Assembly (NCBI GenBank): GCA_021234155.1
Contig: JAJEKV010000039.1
Location: 6,982,912 to 7,046,911, forward strand
Origin: Isoetes taiwanensis
Taxonomy: Eukaryota > Streptophyta > Lycopodiopsida > Isoetales > Isoetaceae
Direction: 5' to 3'
DNA length: 64,000 nt
The stretch's first letter is position 1. The number at the start of each line of letters is the position of its first letter. Below, one piece after another: positions 11,239-23,625 of the stretch. The notes under the pieces are model-generated. The model saw nothing but the letters and a program-made list of their open reading frames with translations, was not told where the DNA came from and searched no databases. A program made the translations under genes and the position numbers.

Positions 11239-13219
11239 TTAAAAATTAAGGGCCATGATTTTTCCTCCCCTTTTTGATCCGATGGTCTAGGCACGTATTG
11301 TATGCCCCCATGCATGATCCATCCATAATCCAATGGCCCATGTCGCGCCACTTAACCAGTGCCTCCAATCCGACGGCAAAGAAGCATGTCATATATTTTT
11401 AGCACATTATATAAACCATGGGTGCATCGTTTCCCTAGGACAAATAGAATAATTATATAAATGCTTTTATACACAAGCTAACCCAAGCTACAATAATAGT
11501 TTAGGCTTCCTATGATCAGCAACATCAAGATTACACTAAAGAAGGTAGGATCGCCATGCAGTGGGCTTAGGAATGGCCTAAGATACAACTCTAAATCTAA
11601 AAAATCGCATCTCAACCTAGAACAGGCAAGCATTCACCTTACTTATATGCATTTCACTTCCAAATAAAACTTGCATTTTCCAAACAAACTTGACAGCATC
11701 GCTTATATCTAGGTAGATATTGAAGCCCAATGGGTCCTTGATGCAAGCGTCAACCCTGAACAATATACACACTCTAAGACTCCGATGCATGAAAGAATGA
11801 ATGCCATTGTAAAGTTAGGAGCCCATCCTTGTAGAACTAAACCCGTGATAATATGCTCAAATCTGCATACGCATTTATCGGATCCAGATCACATATAGGC
11901 TACCCCCTTGTTTTGTAGCAGGTTAAAGTCACGAGTCCTCTCAAGTACTAGATTCACAAGATTATCCACGAGTGCTTACATAGAATAATTTGGGCATTCT
12001 AGCATATTTATGGATACAACAGGGTTGCTTAGGGCAGCCCAACAAATATGCAACACAAAAAATAGAAATTGCTTAATTAATGTGAGCATCTTTTGCAGGG
12101 CTTGACTAATCCATCCTTTTCCATAGATTCTATGTGATATCGCAAAACTTTGAATCAGTTGATTCAAAACCTGTTATATTTACTCATCCATTTTTATCAC
12201 AAGCCCCCTGAAGTTTCAGTCTTACATTGCATTCTTTTTACTTAATAGAAGAGACAATCATACCCAAAGACTTCTGCAAAACTTTAAATTGATGATCCAT
12301 GTATTATATTTACTCAACCATTCTTATCACAGGTCCTTTAAATTTTTGGTCGTACACTTCAATCTTTTATTTAACAAAAACAGCAACGCGATTGCCTTGG
12401 ATCATATTTTCTTCAGTGGATTTATTTTAAACTGACATCAGTTACAGACGTCTTCAATCATTGTAGGACCTCAAAAGCTCGATCAAAAGCTTGCAGTTAA
12501 ACTGGCTTAACTTCCAGAACTTCAATCCCTCTATTTCACATCTGGGCTCAATCTGCCACCAAAATTGGCAGTATCCTCTTGATTTTGTTTAAGACATTTG
12601 CCAGACTAACAAGCACTTCTCATCCTATTAATGAGTTTCTGAGTAGCTTGGTAAAGTCTCTACTTATATATGGATGATGCAAGATGATATTGCATGTTGA
12701 ACAGCTAGTCCATTTACACAAGTACTTCACAAAGATTTCTTGAGAATTTTTATTGACAGAAATTGATGGGTTCCTTTTTGTCTTATCATGCATCCTATTA
12801 ATTCAATCTTTTGTAATTCTGGTTCAGTTTTAGCTGCAATTCAGAAAAAAAGGAAGCTAAAGAGCATATACTAAATCTTTTGGTACTTTGATGAAAGATA
12901 AGAGAAATCCTTTTTTCAGGGCTCGCCTAGCTCACTCCCTCCCATAGATTCTACTTCGCACTCAATTGATAATGCAAAGGAACAGAGGCTTGATTCAAGC
13001 CAACTCAAGAGACTCAGAAGAAACAAGAAAGATAGCCAAGAAAGCAGATGTAAAAGAAAGAGACAGAGTAGAACTCTGGATGATGTTGCAGTAGATCTTC
13101 TTTCTTCTTATAGTTGCTCTTCAGGGGTCATCTCCAAATTTAGGTCTTCAAGTAAAATTCATGATGTGTTTTGCTGTGCTGATGTGGAATAGTGATGATC
13201 TGTCTATAACATGTAACTC
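11239..13219. other. Anonymous sequence
   Basis: AT-rich sequence without a recognisable gene, RNA gene or repeat. Open frames are short and lack domain motifs. Confidence 0.5.
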
Positions 13220-13490
13220 GACCACCCCACTCGGAGCATATCAACTTGACTCTGGAAACTGTGGACTTGACTCCAAGTGCTCGAGTCAAGGCCTTCTATA
13301 CTCGTTCCAAGTCCTTCCAAGGGAAAAAATATATCACTGGCCCCCATACTTCCACTCCATATATAGAAGCCCTGGCTCCATCAACACCATGAACAAGTGT
13401 GATTGATGTGACTAGTCATAAAGCTCTGTTCTATGACAGTTGTTCTGTGTTGCATAGAAAGCCTTCCAGCATGTTGTCAAACATTTTTTG
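13220..13490 (-). mobile_element. Old fragment of the APE-type LINE
   Basis: The plus strand here aligns loosely with 39860-40080: both carry the segment around tccaagtccttccaag, the cccatacttc box, and the ctatgac(a/t)gttgtt box, in the same order and spacing. That region is the minus-strand C-terminal part of the APE-type LINE. The copy is highly diverged, has no open frame and no visible tail. Confidence 0.6.
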
Positions 13491-15943
13491 CTTAATAAAA
13501 GTATTCCAGCACGTGGTAGTAGTGAACTACAGTCCTATATATTTGTATATTTGCACTATTTCCACATGTTGACCTTGATAAGTGAAGCAAGGCTGCCTCT
13601 GTTGCCTCCAAGATGACACTATAAGCATTTTGGTTTTGATGAAATTGACATGCATTCCAAAGGTCTGGCAGAAAGTATTCAATTGGCATGCAATTTGAAA
13701 GTCTATGACTGGAAGTGACCTTCAAAAGAACGTATCTATAACCCTTCAATCTCCAACGTTGATACGCTAGCATTGTGGGCTTAGCTTCTCGGATGCATAG
13801 TGATCTCTGGCTTCATTTCAGTTTGGGAAGGTCTGCATGTGTTTTAAAATCTCATCTCGGTTTCTTTGACACACAAGATGAAGGGTTGTTTTGAAGCGCC
13901 ACTGATGGGTGGAAAAAATAAGGGTACTCCTATAGTATCTGTCGTTTCTTTGGGAAGAAGCAAGAGATTTGTAGGAAGAAGAAGAAGAGATTTTAACGTC
14001 ACGCCACAAGGCAGCGTCCTATCGGACATGTGACACTTTACAACACACCCAGATGGGTCCTGCCCCCACCACTTTATATTGCTGAAGTGGCAAGTCTGCC
14101 ATAGTACCAAGGAGCAACAATGAAGAGGTTGAGCTGCCTTTGTTGCAGTACTAAATTAGTTAGTGCTTCAACAACCTTTCCTCTTGTGTGTGGTTATAAT
14201 GCTTCCTATCTAGAATTGAGTGGCCTTTAATAAGGTCGTGCACCATTTTATATATTATCAATAAAGATATCTTGCATTCAAAAATAAAAATAAAAAATGA
14301 GAGAGTCATCCGTTTGCATCATCTTCGATCAATGGACCTTCTTCTTTCTTTGTATAACTAGACCTTCTAAAAGCTGGCTCCTCTTTGGCCCACTCCGTAG
14401 CCTGTGTTTGAGAAAATGAGTCAGAATATGTTTTGGGCCTCTGGCACCCTTGGAGGTTCAGGATCAGATGGGCACTCGTCTTTAATATGTTGAACGGGCA
14501 CAACATTAGGTCTGCAGAAGGGCTATCGGGCAAAGAACCAGAACTAGCTCATTATGAAGATTTTTAAACTTTTGTAGTAGCTCCTTTGGGGTACTCAATA
14601 ATAGCCCAGGAATTATTATTATTGTTATTACATTATTCGTAAAATATCAAGGTAATGATGACAAAGCATCTTCGAGTATCATTGATGCTACATTTGCACG
14701 TGATAACTCTAGTTGATATTGATATGTTATGAATCATCCAAAAATTAAATAACAAACTTATGCAATTTACTAGGCTTAGTAATCTATAAAAATACGTTCA
14801 TCATCAAAGAAAAAAAACTATATTCTAATAGCAATAGAATAGACTATCCAGCATAATCAGGGTATGTAAAGAGAAAGCCGTCGCGATAAATTTCTTGTAT
14901 ATGTTAGCATCTTTCCCAAAACCTTGCCAATGTTTAACTCAATGGACAAAATTCCACTTATTAAATCCTTGCCACTCTTTTGCCCCTTTGCAGGTTCCCA
15001 ATATGGACCTAGTAATGTTCATAAGTGATCCTCGTAGGAATCTGCGATATTAAAGATTCTGCACATATCATACTTAATTAATTTATATTTTTTGGAGCTA
15101 AAAGTGTGGCTTGATTGGACATTGTTTCCATAGTAGTTGTTATATCCTTGTCCTTGTGGCTAACTTGATGCATAAATGCATGGATGGATTTGCCTACATG
15201 CATTAATAACATTAATGTTTGGCTCCATCATCTGCCAATATGAGGCTGGCTGCCTTCAAAAGTGAAAAATCTGCCTTCCAAATAAAGAATGCTAATGCTA
15301 TGGCACAGGAGGGCTCTGTTGAATTTGGAGACCCCCATTAAAAGAAGTCAAGGTGAAGACTCCCATTAGAAGAAGTTAAGGTGAAGACCACTCATTAGAA
15401 GAAGTTTTAAAGGCCTTCCGGTTTTGCATTGCATCATTCCATCCCAACCTTAGTGCACGTTGTCATGGCCAAGTTCGGTATTTGATAGCGTTGCCAAGGG
15501 AAGATTTATAGCAAATAATGTTGGAAAGTTTTGCTCTGAACATTGGCATTTGCCTTTGTCTTCTTTCTCTTTCTTTCTTTTCTATACAACCTGGCATGAT
15601 TGGCTGCCTATGCCTCCAGACAACCAGCAACAATGGCTGAACGGGAGTGTAGGCATGACAATTTCATTGGCGGGGATGCATAAGAGCATTTGATTTTGGT
15701 GATAAATACTACTAGTGAGCTCTCTTAATTATATCAAGGTAACAACTTGCTCACATAGGCAAGGTTCGGAGAAGTCAGATGTGGATACGCTAGACCCACA
15801 ATTGCATGTTGAAAACCTTGACAAAACTAGCAGGAATAAAATGTTATGCAAAAATTCTTATTTCAAATACTTCTTAAAGAGCCACACACTGGTTTCAACA
15901 AGAAGTCTTGACCAGCTTGCCATCCAACTTATAGGGCCCAGCT
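13491..15943. other. Anonymous sequence downstream of the AKR gene
   Basis: No gene recognised. An A-rich end (aaaaataaaaataaaaaa at about 14280-14300) after cttgcattc may be the 3' tail of an undefined retrotransposon. Two near-copies of a block containing cattagaagaagtt occur around 15350-15410. Confidence 0.4.
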
Positions 15944-17780
15944 CTAAAACTCACCATCCCACAACTCTTCTAAACTTTTATATGGACTTGACTCGCCTAC
16001 AAAGAAATTAGCTTTAAAGATCCTTGCCTGAAACATTATTATCTGACACATCAGAAAGGAACAAAGCTGCTTAATAAAAATACGTTGCACAACTTTACTA
16101 ACCTGTTCAATCTCTGAGAAACGTTTAAAATCTTCATCAGAAATGCTCCATCTTAAAATGTCAATGTTAGACTCAATTCTTTCGGGTGTGAGACTTTTAG
16201 GTAGAACGCTGTTTCCTGCCTGTAAACCCCACCGCAGTGCAATTTGAGCTGGTGTACGTCCTAGTTTTTCAGCAAGTTCCTTGATTAAAGGCAACTCAAG
16301 GACAGACCTGCAATCCTTTATACTTCCAGGTGAGCCAAGGGGTGACCATCCCTGCAGAAACAAATGAGGGAAATGATCCTTAACTCTGTTGCTTGTACAT
16401 ACTAGTAAGAATATGCACTAAACACTTACAGACAGATGGATGCCCTTTGAAGCACAAAAGGATCTCAGCCTATGCTGTTGCCACATTGGGTGGCATTCTA
16501 CTTGGTTCACTGCAGGTACTATTTTTGTATGGTCCAGTATCTTCTGAAGTGACTTTGCAGTAAAATTGCTCACTCCTATATTACGAACTTTGCCAACATC
16601 TTTAAGTTTCTCCATAGCTTGCCATGTCCCTTTTATGTCCAACTCCTCATACTCATGTTGTCCAATTGTTCCCTTTATACGAACAGGCCAATGTATCTGC
16701 AGAAAGAGAAGCCAACATTAGAAATGGTACCAGATGCAAATTATGTGTATTAGTTGGAATGCATACAAGATAGAGATCAAGGTAGTCTAGTTGCAAGTCC
16801 TGTAAAGTTTGGTCCAGTGCTTTAGGCACATCTTCGGGTGCATGATCTGTACACCTGAATGATTTACCAACATAAAGTAGAAACACTAAGTTTGCCATGT
16901 GCTGGCATCAACATAAGAATTGCAAGAAAATGACATTACCAGAGTTTTGAAGTGATCCAGATATCTTCTCGTTTGACTGTTCCATTCTGCATGAGGTCTT
17001 GCAAAACAAATCCAATCTGACAGATGGCAGCACATGTTATCAAGAGGCATGTATGAAAAGCAAAGCAATTAAAGATGCACACATAAGATCTACATTGCTC
17101 AATGTTGTCTGGGCACATTACATCTAAATGCGTGTGTGTTTGTGTATGTGCATGTGAGAGCGGGAGAGGGAGAGAGAAAGGGAGAGAGAGAACCTCCTTT
17201 TGATTCCCATATATTGAAGCACAGTCGATATGTCGATACCCTGCCTGCATAACATAGTAAAAAGATGGTATAAAACTTAGCACACATTTAACTGGAAATT
17301 TGCAAGAGCTTGTAAACATCTTAAGACGTTCTATTTCAATAAAAACACATGTACATTAATCAACTATAAGAAACGACTAGCAATATCTAAATGTTGGCAA
17401 CAGTATCCCACATGTAACTTCAGTGGTGAGTCATTTGTGCCTGTTTTTACTTGAGTTATCAGAAAAGTCACAACATCTGAACTTCCTCTGCTAATTCTTT
17501 TTGCTAAAAAAGATAGGTCTTCTTTTATTTACAGAAAAAATAAGCTTAAGGATAGTTCAGAGGGCTCATGTTTCTCATTGCTTTGGTTTTGTAGCAAGAA
17601 TCGAGCATAGCATACAAGAATTCCATAACAAATTGAAAAGCGGTTTATAATCCGAGTATAACAAAGAGGGGTTACCTCAACAGCTGTCCTAACAGCAGGA
17701 CCGACGAGGTTAGGAGGAGACTTCCAAGTTCCGAAACCAATGGACGGCATCAGATCTCCGGTATTCAGTTTGACCGCCAT
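15944..17780 (-). CDS. NADPH-dependent aldo-keto reductase, plant AKR4 type, 7 exons
   Basis: Soluble (alpha/beta)8-barrel oxidoreductase that reduces aldehydes and ketones with NADPH. Plant AKR4C members detoxify reactive carbonyls or reduce sugars. I read exons 17676-17780, 17194-17244, 16940-17016, 16767-16854, 16430-16696, 16103-16351 and 15944-16027, all with GT-AG borders. They join without stop into 306 codons plus TAG, the usual family length. The start is [20 protein letters not shown], the canonical N-terminus. The catalytic tetrad is complete: Asp42 and Tyr47 ([11 protein letters not shown]), Lys76 (ITSKLW) and His109 (YLIHWP), with family spacing. The NADP-binding [13 protein letters not shown] is present, and the protein ends [14 protein letters not shown]. 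This is the only intact host gene seen. Substrate cannot be told from sequence. Confidence 0.95.
17017..17193 (-). other. AKR intron 2 with simple repeats
   Basis: Intron between exons 2 and 3. It carries a (GT)-rich and (GA)-rich tract on the plus strand around 17130-17192, which on the gene strand forms a polypyrimidine/CA-rich stretch directly after the 5' splice site. Confidence 0.7.
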
Positions 17781-17923
17781 TGTGGCCGACTTAGCAAAGC
17801 GTTTGAGAAATGAGTTTACAGATTTGGATAACAGTTTCTGTTCACAATGAAATTCGGAACCTCTTCAAATCGTTCTGTTCACAATCGTTGTAACTTTCGT
17901 CAACAGAAATTTTTGTGCTAGGT

Positions 17924-17999
17924 AACCGGCCGGATTGAGGGGTTTCCGGCGCCGCCGCCTGCCGGTTTACCGGCCGGAAACCCCGAAATCCGGCCGGCT
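17924..17999. repeat. GC-rich inverted repeat upstream of the AKR gene
   Basis: Two arms of about 24 bp containing ccggccggatt and ggtttccgg face each other across a short GC-rich loop. About 22 of 24 positions can pair. It lies 145-220 bp upstream of the AKR start codon and may be in the 5' leader or core promoter. Function unknown. Confidence 0.75.
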
Positions 18000-18090
18000 A
18001 CCAAGCGTAAACCGCAGTTCTCTGAAAATTCCGTTCTTGGTTTGGCGTGGTGTTTTCTTGAGATTTTGAGTGTTTCGTTGCGATTTTGGC

Positions 18091-18254
18091 TTCTTCGTAT
18101 TCGAGCTTCTTTGCTGCAAAAGGAAACAGGATCTGCAAGAAGAGTACATAAACAGCATTTTGAGTGTTTCTGTTCTTCGTATTCGAGCTTCTTTGCTGCA
18201 AAAGGAAACACGATCTGCAAGAAGAGTACATAAACAGGGGATTTGAGTCGAATA
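18091..18254. repeat. 82-bp tandem repeat, two units
   Basis: The segment beginning ttcttcgtattcgagcttc at 18091 recurs at 18173 and runs through the shared agaagagtacataaacag. The two units differ by a few bases. It lies 310-475 bp upstream of the AKR start. Confidence 0.85.
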
Positions 18255-18465
18255 TCAAAGCAGCAGCTTGCAGAAGCGCCTTATCGGCTGCTCTAATCGA
18301 CTAAATTTGGGCTGATTATGCCCTTTGCACCCCCTGCTTCCCCTGCTTGTGCCGAAAGATAAGATCCGCCCCTGTTTTCTCCGCCGGATCTGCAAGTTCG
18401 AGAACAAGAACAGGCAAGATTTGTGTTGCTCGGCTCTGATAGCTCAAGAACAGGAGATAATGGTC

Positions 18466-18720
18466 TGAAGAAGCTATGAAGAAGCTATGGCGCTTTGCTA
18501 TGAAGAAGCTATGGCGCTTTCAGCTCTGAAGAAGCTATGGCGCTTTGCTATGGCGCTCGAAGCTCGAAGCTATGGCGCTTTCGGCTCTGAAGAAGCTATG
18601 GCGCTTTGCTATGGCGCTCGAACAAGGGGAAGCTGGCAGCTCTGCTACGGAAGCTCTGCTATGGCGCTCTGCTGATGGAAGCTCGAACAAGGGGAAGCTC
18701 TGCTATGGCGGCGATGTAAG
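18466..18720 (+). repeat. Minisatellite with gaagctatggcgctttgctat-like units
   Basis: Irregular tandem array of roughly 24-55 bp units built from gaagaagctatggcgctt, tgctatggcgctcgaa and related blocks. It keeps a short frame open (MALCYEEAMALSALKKLWRF...), but this is a by-product of the repeat. No start context, domain or conservation supports a protein. Confidence 0.8.
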
Positions 18721-18857
18721 CGGCGCCACCAGACACTCATAAACCGAAAATATCTAAAGTAAAGAAACAGGAATATTCCAGGAATTTTCACAGAACTGCG
18801 GTTTATGTTGACGTAAATGTCAGGTATCAATTTTGCTGGTCTCGGCCACTCATCTAC

Positions 18858-18869
18858 TGCCACGTGGCA
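18858..18869. promoter_or_regulatory. G-box / ABRE-like palindrome
   Basis: A perfect 12-bp palindrome TGCCACGTGGCA contains the CACGTG core that plant bZIP and bHLH factors bind. A TGACGTA box lies about 50 bp to the left at 18809. The site is about 1.08 kb upstream of the AKR gene and 240 bp upstream of the monooxygenase fragment. Stress or ABA control of AKR would fit the family but is inference. Confidence 0.45.
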
Positions 18870-19110
18870 CACATCCTTTTGGGGAATGTCAAACTCAGAA
18901 GTTAATTTTTTTGGGTTGCCCCTAGGGGGGCAAACCCTTGTTTATATGGGTTTATGGCATATCTTAGGTATATGCTGGAATATACCTAGGATATGCTGGT
19001 GACTGCTCCAAACCCATTGTTCCAGTAAACTCTCGGTCTCCTACGTTCTAATTAGGTGTGTGATTTATCTGCCCTGCCAGTTACCCAGTCACTCTGGAGC
19101 TCGAGCTATT

Positions 19111-19335
19111 ATGGGGGTCAAAAATATTTGCATCGTCGGAGTAGGAATGAGTGGCCTGTGCGCCTGCAAGCATCTGCTTGGCCATGGTTTAGATCCGGTG
19201 GTTTTGGAAGCCCAAGACGAGATCAGAGGGGTTTGGCACTGCACATTTTCCACAATCAGACCCCTAGCCTTGCTTACCAGTTCTCCGGCTTTCCTTGGCC
19301 TCAGAACAACTCTACGAACAACTCTAAGAACTAAA
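19111..19335 (+). pseudogene. Flavin-containing monooxygenase, N-terminal exon fragment
   Basis: The frame from the ATG at 19111 reads MGVKNICIVGVGMSGLCACK, the FAD-binding GxGxxG Rossmann start of plant flavin monooxygenases, then PVVLEAQDEIRGVW. After that the frame shifts by one base (about 19240-19255), and the family's next block appears in another frame as TPSLAYQFSGFPWPQN. The stretch ends at a good donor, aaa/gtatgt. No other FMO exon (NADPH site, C-terminus) follows. Instead decayed CCT6 exons begin 72 bp later. This is a broken, chimeric relic. Confidence 0.8.
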
Positions 19336-19407
19336 GTATGTATAATGCTAAACCTTCTGCAAGTGCTATACTTTTTATGCCTGATTATGTCTTTGTGCTC
19401 TGCTTAG

Positions 19408-21040
19408 GTGCATGAGGAACTTGCTGACCAGTTGACAGATGTTGTTTTCAATGCGATAAAATTATTGTGGCCTTTTTTCCCTGAAGCAGCATTTTCGCTG
19501 TTATTTTGACTAATGCATCATTATGCGAATTCTTGATTATAATTTTGCTGTAATAATTTGGCAGTGGATTTGTTTGCTCCTTAAAGAAGGGAGATCATCA
19601 CATCATAAGAAAGCAGAACTTAGGAATTTGCTTCTAACTAGATGCTGCATGTACTTTTAGGTTCTTTGTATCAGGAAGCCAGAGGAATCGATTGACCTAT
19701 TCATGGTTGAAATCATGCACATGAGACACAAATTTGAAATGGACTCTCGTCTGGTATGCATATTTTACCTGGTGTTATGTCTGTTACAATGAGGTAGTGA
19801 TTATATGCACATATAGGTTGAAGGTCTGGCATGGTCCACATCACTCAGATATGAAAAAACGAGTTGAAAACTGTTACATTTTGACATGCAACGTATCACT
19901 CGAATATGAGAAGAGGTAAGTTATTGTCTCACATGGTAAAGATATGACCATTTCACACTGTAGATTCTACCTGGAAAACTCTACGATTCATTTTTTAATT
20001 TTTAAAAGCTTTATCTTGCTACTGTATTGTGGAATAATCAAGTCTCTGCAATATTTCTTATTCCTTTTGACGGTTTTGTTTGGCAGTGAGATCAATGCAG
20101 GCTTCTTCTATCAGAATGTAGAACAAAGGGTAAAAATGGTTGCTCCGAATGGAGACAAGTTGATGCAAAAGTCATGAAGATAATTGCTCTTAAGAAGAAG
20201 GTAAAAATGTTTTGATGTTCTGCACTATTTGTGACACGTGATGAGGAGCTAACTGGATGCTCATGGCTTTTCAAGGTCTGCGATGGAACCGACAAGAACT
20301 TTGTTGTTATCAATCATAAAGGAATTGATCCCATGTCACTCGACTTATTTGCACGGGAAGGGGTAATATTCTTATGCCATTGGATTTGTTCTTTGTGAAT
20401 CTGTTTTACTTATAGAGCCTATGAACATCAGGTTATGCAACAGAAAATTGGAGTATTACGGTTTCACTTATTTTGTTTGTCTTCTCTCAGATTGTGGCTC
20501 TAAGAAGAGCAAAACGACGGAACATGGAGCGTTTGGTTTTAACCTATGGTGGTTTGTAGACTCAGATTAAAGGTCTCGGCAGATTTTTACTAGGGTGGGC
20601 GGGGACTTGTTTATGAACATGTTCTTGGTGAGGAGAAATATACTTTTGTGGAAAATGTGAAGAATCCACATTCATGTACCATATTGATAAAAGGTATCAG
20701 TTATTATATTACGTTTTTTACATTAAGTTAAAATGGTGGTTTCAAAGCAATAAATGCTTGCCCATGCAAGCGTGATGTCTTAAAGATCGTCAATTTTACA
20801 GGTCCGGATGATCATACTAGTGCCCGGATAAAAAGATGCGATCGGGGATGGGCTACAACTCATTAAAAATACTATAGAAGATGAAGCAATCGTTTTGGTA
20901 TGTTTCTCTTTTGGATTTTCTCTTGATTGATATCTACTTTGAATTTGATACAAATTAAAATATGTTCACTAGGGAGGAGGGGCATTTAAAGTTGCAGCAC
21001 GGCAGTATCTGTTTAATGAAGTGAACAAAACTGTTCAAGG
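19408..21040 (+). pseudogene. T-complex protein 1 subunit zeta (CCT6) pseudogene, 8 decayed exons
   Basis: CCT6 is one of eight subunits of the cytosolic CCT chaperonin that folds actin and tubulin. Exon remnants in order: 19408 VHEELADQLTDVVFNA; 19661-19753 [18 protein letters not shown]; 19817-19915 [20 protein letters not shown]; 20087-20200 SEINAGFFYQNVEQRVKMVA; 20276-20362 [20 protein letters not shown]; 20491-20693 IVALRRAKRRNMERLVL and [20 protein letters not shown]; 20802-20897 GPDDHT and IKNTIEDEAIVL; 20973-21040 GGGAFKVAARQYLFNEVNK. Most GT-AG borders survive, so this is a genomic, not processed, copy. Frameshifts or stops hit at least exons 3, 4, 6 and 7. The N-terminal third and the C-terminus are missing. 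Confidence 0.92.
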
Positions 21041-23616
21041 ATTCTCTTGCCATAGGCATTCTCTTGCAGGGTGCTGGATAGGGTCCCAAGGATTACCCCT
21101 TGCTCAATAGTTGTCCTTGTAGATATGGCCCCAACAACCTCTGCTTGCTCAATAGCTATCTCTGCAGAAGTTTCATGGAATGCATTCAAATGCCGCTATC
21201 TAAGATAAGGAAGATCTGATAGAAAAGCTAGCATGCTCACAGAGAAATTTTTATTGAAGCTTCATTCAACACATAGCATAGATTAAGGTTTGGTTTCTAA
21301 TGCTTACTATAAGGAGTTGATCCAAACATCCGCATGGTAGGTATTCATAAATTAGTAACTTAGTTGAAGATGAATTGCAATACGCTAGCCAGATTCTTAT
21401 GCTTGATATCACTTAAGTCTCTCAAGCCATTTTTTCCTATCTTTTTAACCGCAAATCTGCTCTTTTCATATGTACATCATACCAAATCCACTAGATCCTA
21501 TGATATCCCTGCTATCAAGCATTTCAAACTTCCATACAACATCTGCTACTGAAATGGCATGTCTCCATGATAAGTTTAGAATTTGCAGGTTTCAAAGAAG
21601 ATTTTCAATTTTTAGCACGTTTTGGAACAAAGAAAACTGATTCATTTCTAGATTGTGATCTATTTGTGCTTGGCATGCATTCTGCATGGATTTCCACGAA
21701 CTCTGGTAGAGTAGAAAGCCCCATATATCAATGCTACACATAGCGTTACATAGCAACACACAACAAGATGTAAAAGTGGCATGAATTATTCCAAGTTTTT
21801 GCATAAAACCTGAAGTAGCAAGTCAAAGAAGCTGCCACGATTCAACCATCTGATGTTGTCTCCTAAAAAACAAATTCCTAAAATAGAACGAAGCTTAAAA
21901 TTGGAATACTTAACGATATGCACAAAAATTTGCCAACAAAAAAAAAATATAAATTGGGACTCCAAACAATACATGTTCCCATCCTTAGGAAATCCTAATC
22001 TAAACATTTTCTAGATTATGAGAAGTATGGATTTGGAGGAGATACTCCATGTCATTGTCACAATATGTTAAGATTGGAGAATTAAGAGATTGGAGGTATC
22101 TTAGGTTAAAATCCATGAAGCACAACCTTAAATTGAAGACGCAATCCATGAACCACAACTTTGTCTAACATATAAAAGTCACATTTCTTCTTGTCCATCA
22201 AGAGTCTTGTATATAGGAAGTCAAACATCAGTGCATATATTTAGACTAGTTGACTTTGACAACTCCTCCTTAAGTGCCTCCCCTTGTGCAGTAATTGGCA
22301 ACCGAGACAACCATTGTGATTTGGACTGCAAAAAGAGCTACCTTTCCAATTGATCCAAACTATCACAAGAGGAGATAAGAACTCTTACAAGAACATCAAA
22401 TAATGTAATAGTAGTTAAGAAGAGATAACTATCGTGAACATAGTAATTTGCAAAATGAGACATCTCAACAACCCTTCATGTTACAAGGTCAAAATACTGC
22501 AAAAGAACCTTAGCTATGATGACGAAGAGCAACAAAGCCAATGGCCAATCTTGGTTAATACCTCAATCAACCATAAAGAATATAGAAGTTTCACCTTGAA
22601 AGAGGACGATAGAGAAAGAAAGGGAACCCCATAGAATCTATTAATAAAGTCATAGTATCAAGTACTCTATTGTCTAGAAGTAGCAATTTCAATTGATTGT
22701 CAAAACATGACTTTCAACTATGATTTAAGCCACTTCACCCTCCGGCCATGGAGGGCAACCCTCCGTGCGCAGCACCTTGTTTACTCAGGTTGCACAAATT
22801 TTTACCCTACATTCTTAACTTTGACATTATTAAGTTTTTTACCCTACATTCTGTTAGTTTTGAAGAACATTATCATTGAAAACAATACACAACAGATCAG
22901 AGTATACAAAATGCACGATATTCAAAATCTAAAATTGGATCCAACTATTTCAAGTGAATCATGAGTTACATTGTCAGAAAAAAATCAAACTTCAGAAGCC
23001 ACTTCTTCATCATTGTCATCATGAAGTCACCAAATTCCTTGCCTCACATCTGTGTGGCATTACAATGCTACAATTCTGGAAACTGTACTAGAAATATTAG
23101 CAATCCGTAGATTCATCCCTAATGCCTATCGAATAACAGGAGAAGATGCTGCAAGAGTCTTGATATCCTGATTAAATTGTACTAACTCATTATCCTCTTC
23201 AACTATACTTGGTAGAATAGATGAGAAATCAACAGCAGCAACACTACTCTGTAGCAGAATAGTTTTGATTTTAGTGGCTATTTATCGCATTATAGTTTGA
23301 CCTGCATTGTGTCAATGAGGAGGTCTAGGAGAACACATGGAGTTTGCCAAAAGCATAAGAAGGTAGACGGACTTTCTTTCGCTGATGAGAGAGCACTGTT
23401 AGCAGATTTAGATGATCAAATTCATCATGCAAGGGTCGCATATCTACACAGTCTGATTATTCAAAACATTCTGGAATATTCTAGTATGCGCAATCCTGAT
23501 TTCCATGTGCCCTTGTAGTCATACTGCCAAACTTACGAAACATATCCTACAACCTGCAACTAAACAGATTAATTGGCAATTAGAAAAACTAAAATAAACT
23601 TAAACTTAGAAAAAGG
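21041..23616. other. Anonymous sequence
   Basis: No gene recognised. Open frames are short and unlike known domains. The sequence is AT-rich and contains no obvious transposon ends. Confidence 0.45.
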
Positions 23617-23625
23617 CACTCACGA

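Noticed and set aside
18487-18742. Repeat protein with MALCYEEAMALSAL units
   Set aside because: It is translated from a minisatellite that is open in several frames; no start context or conserved domain.
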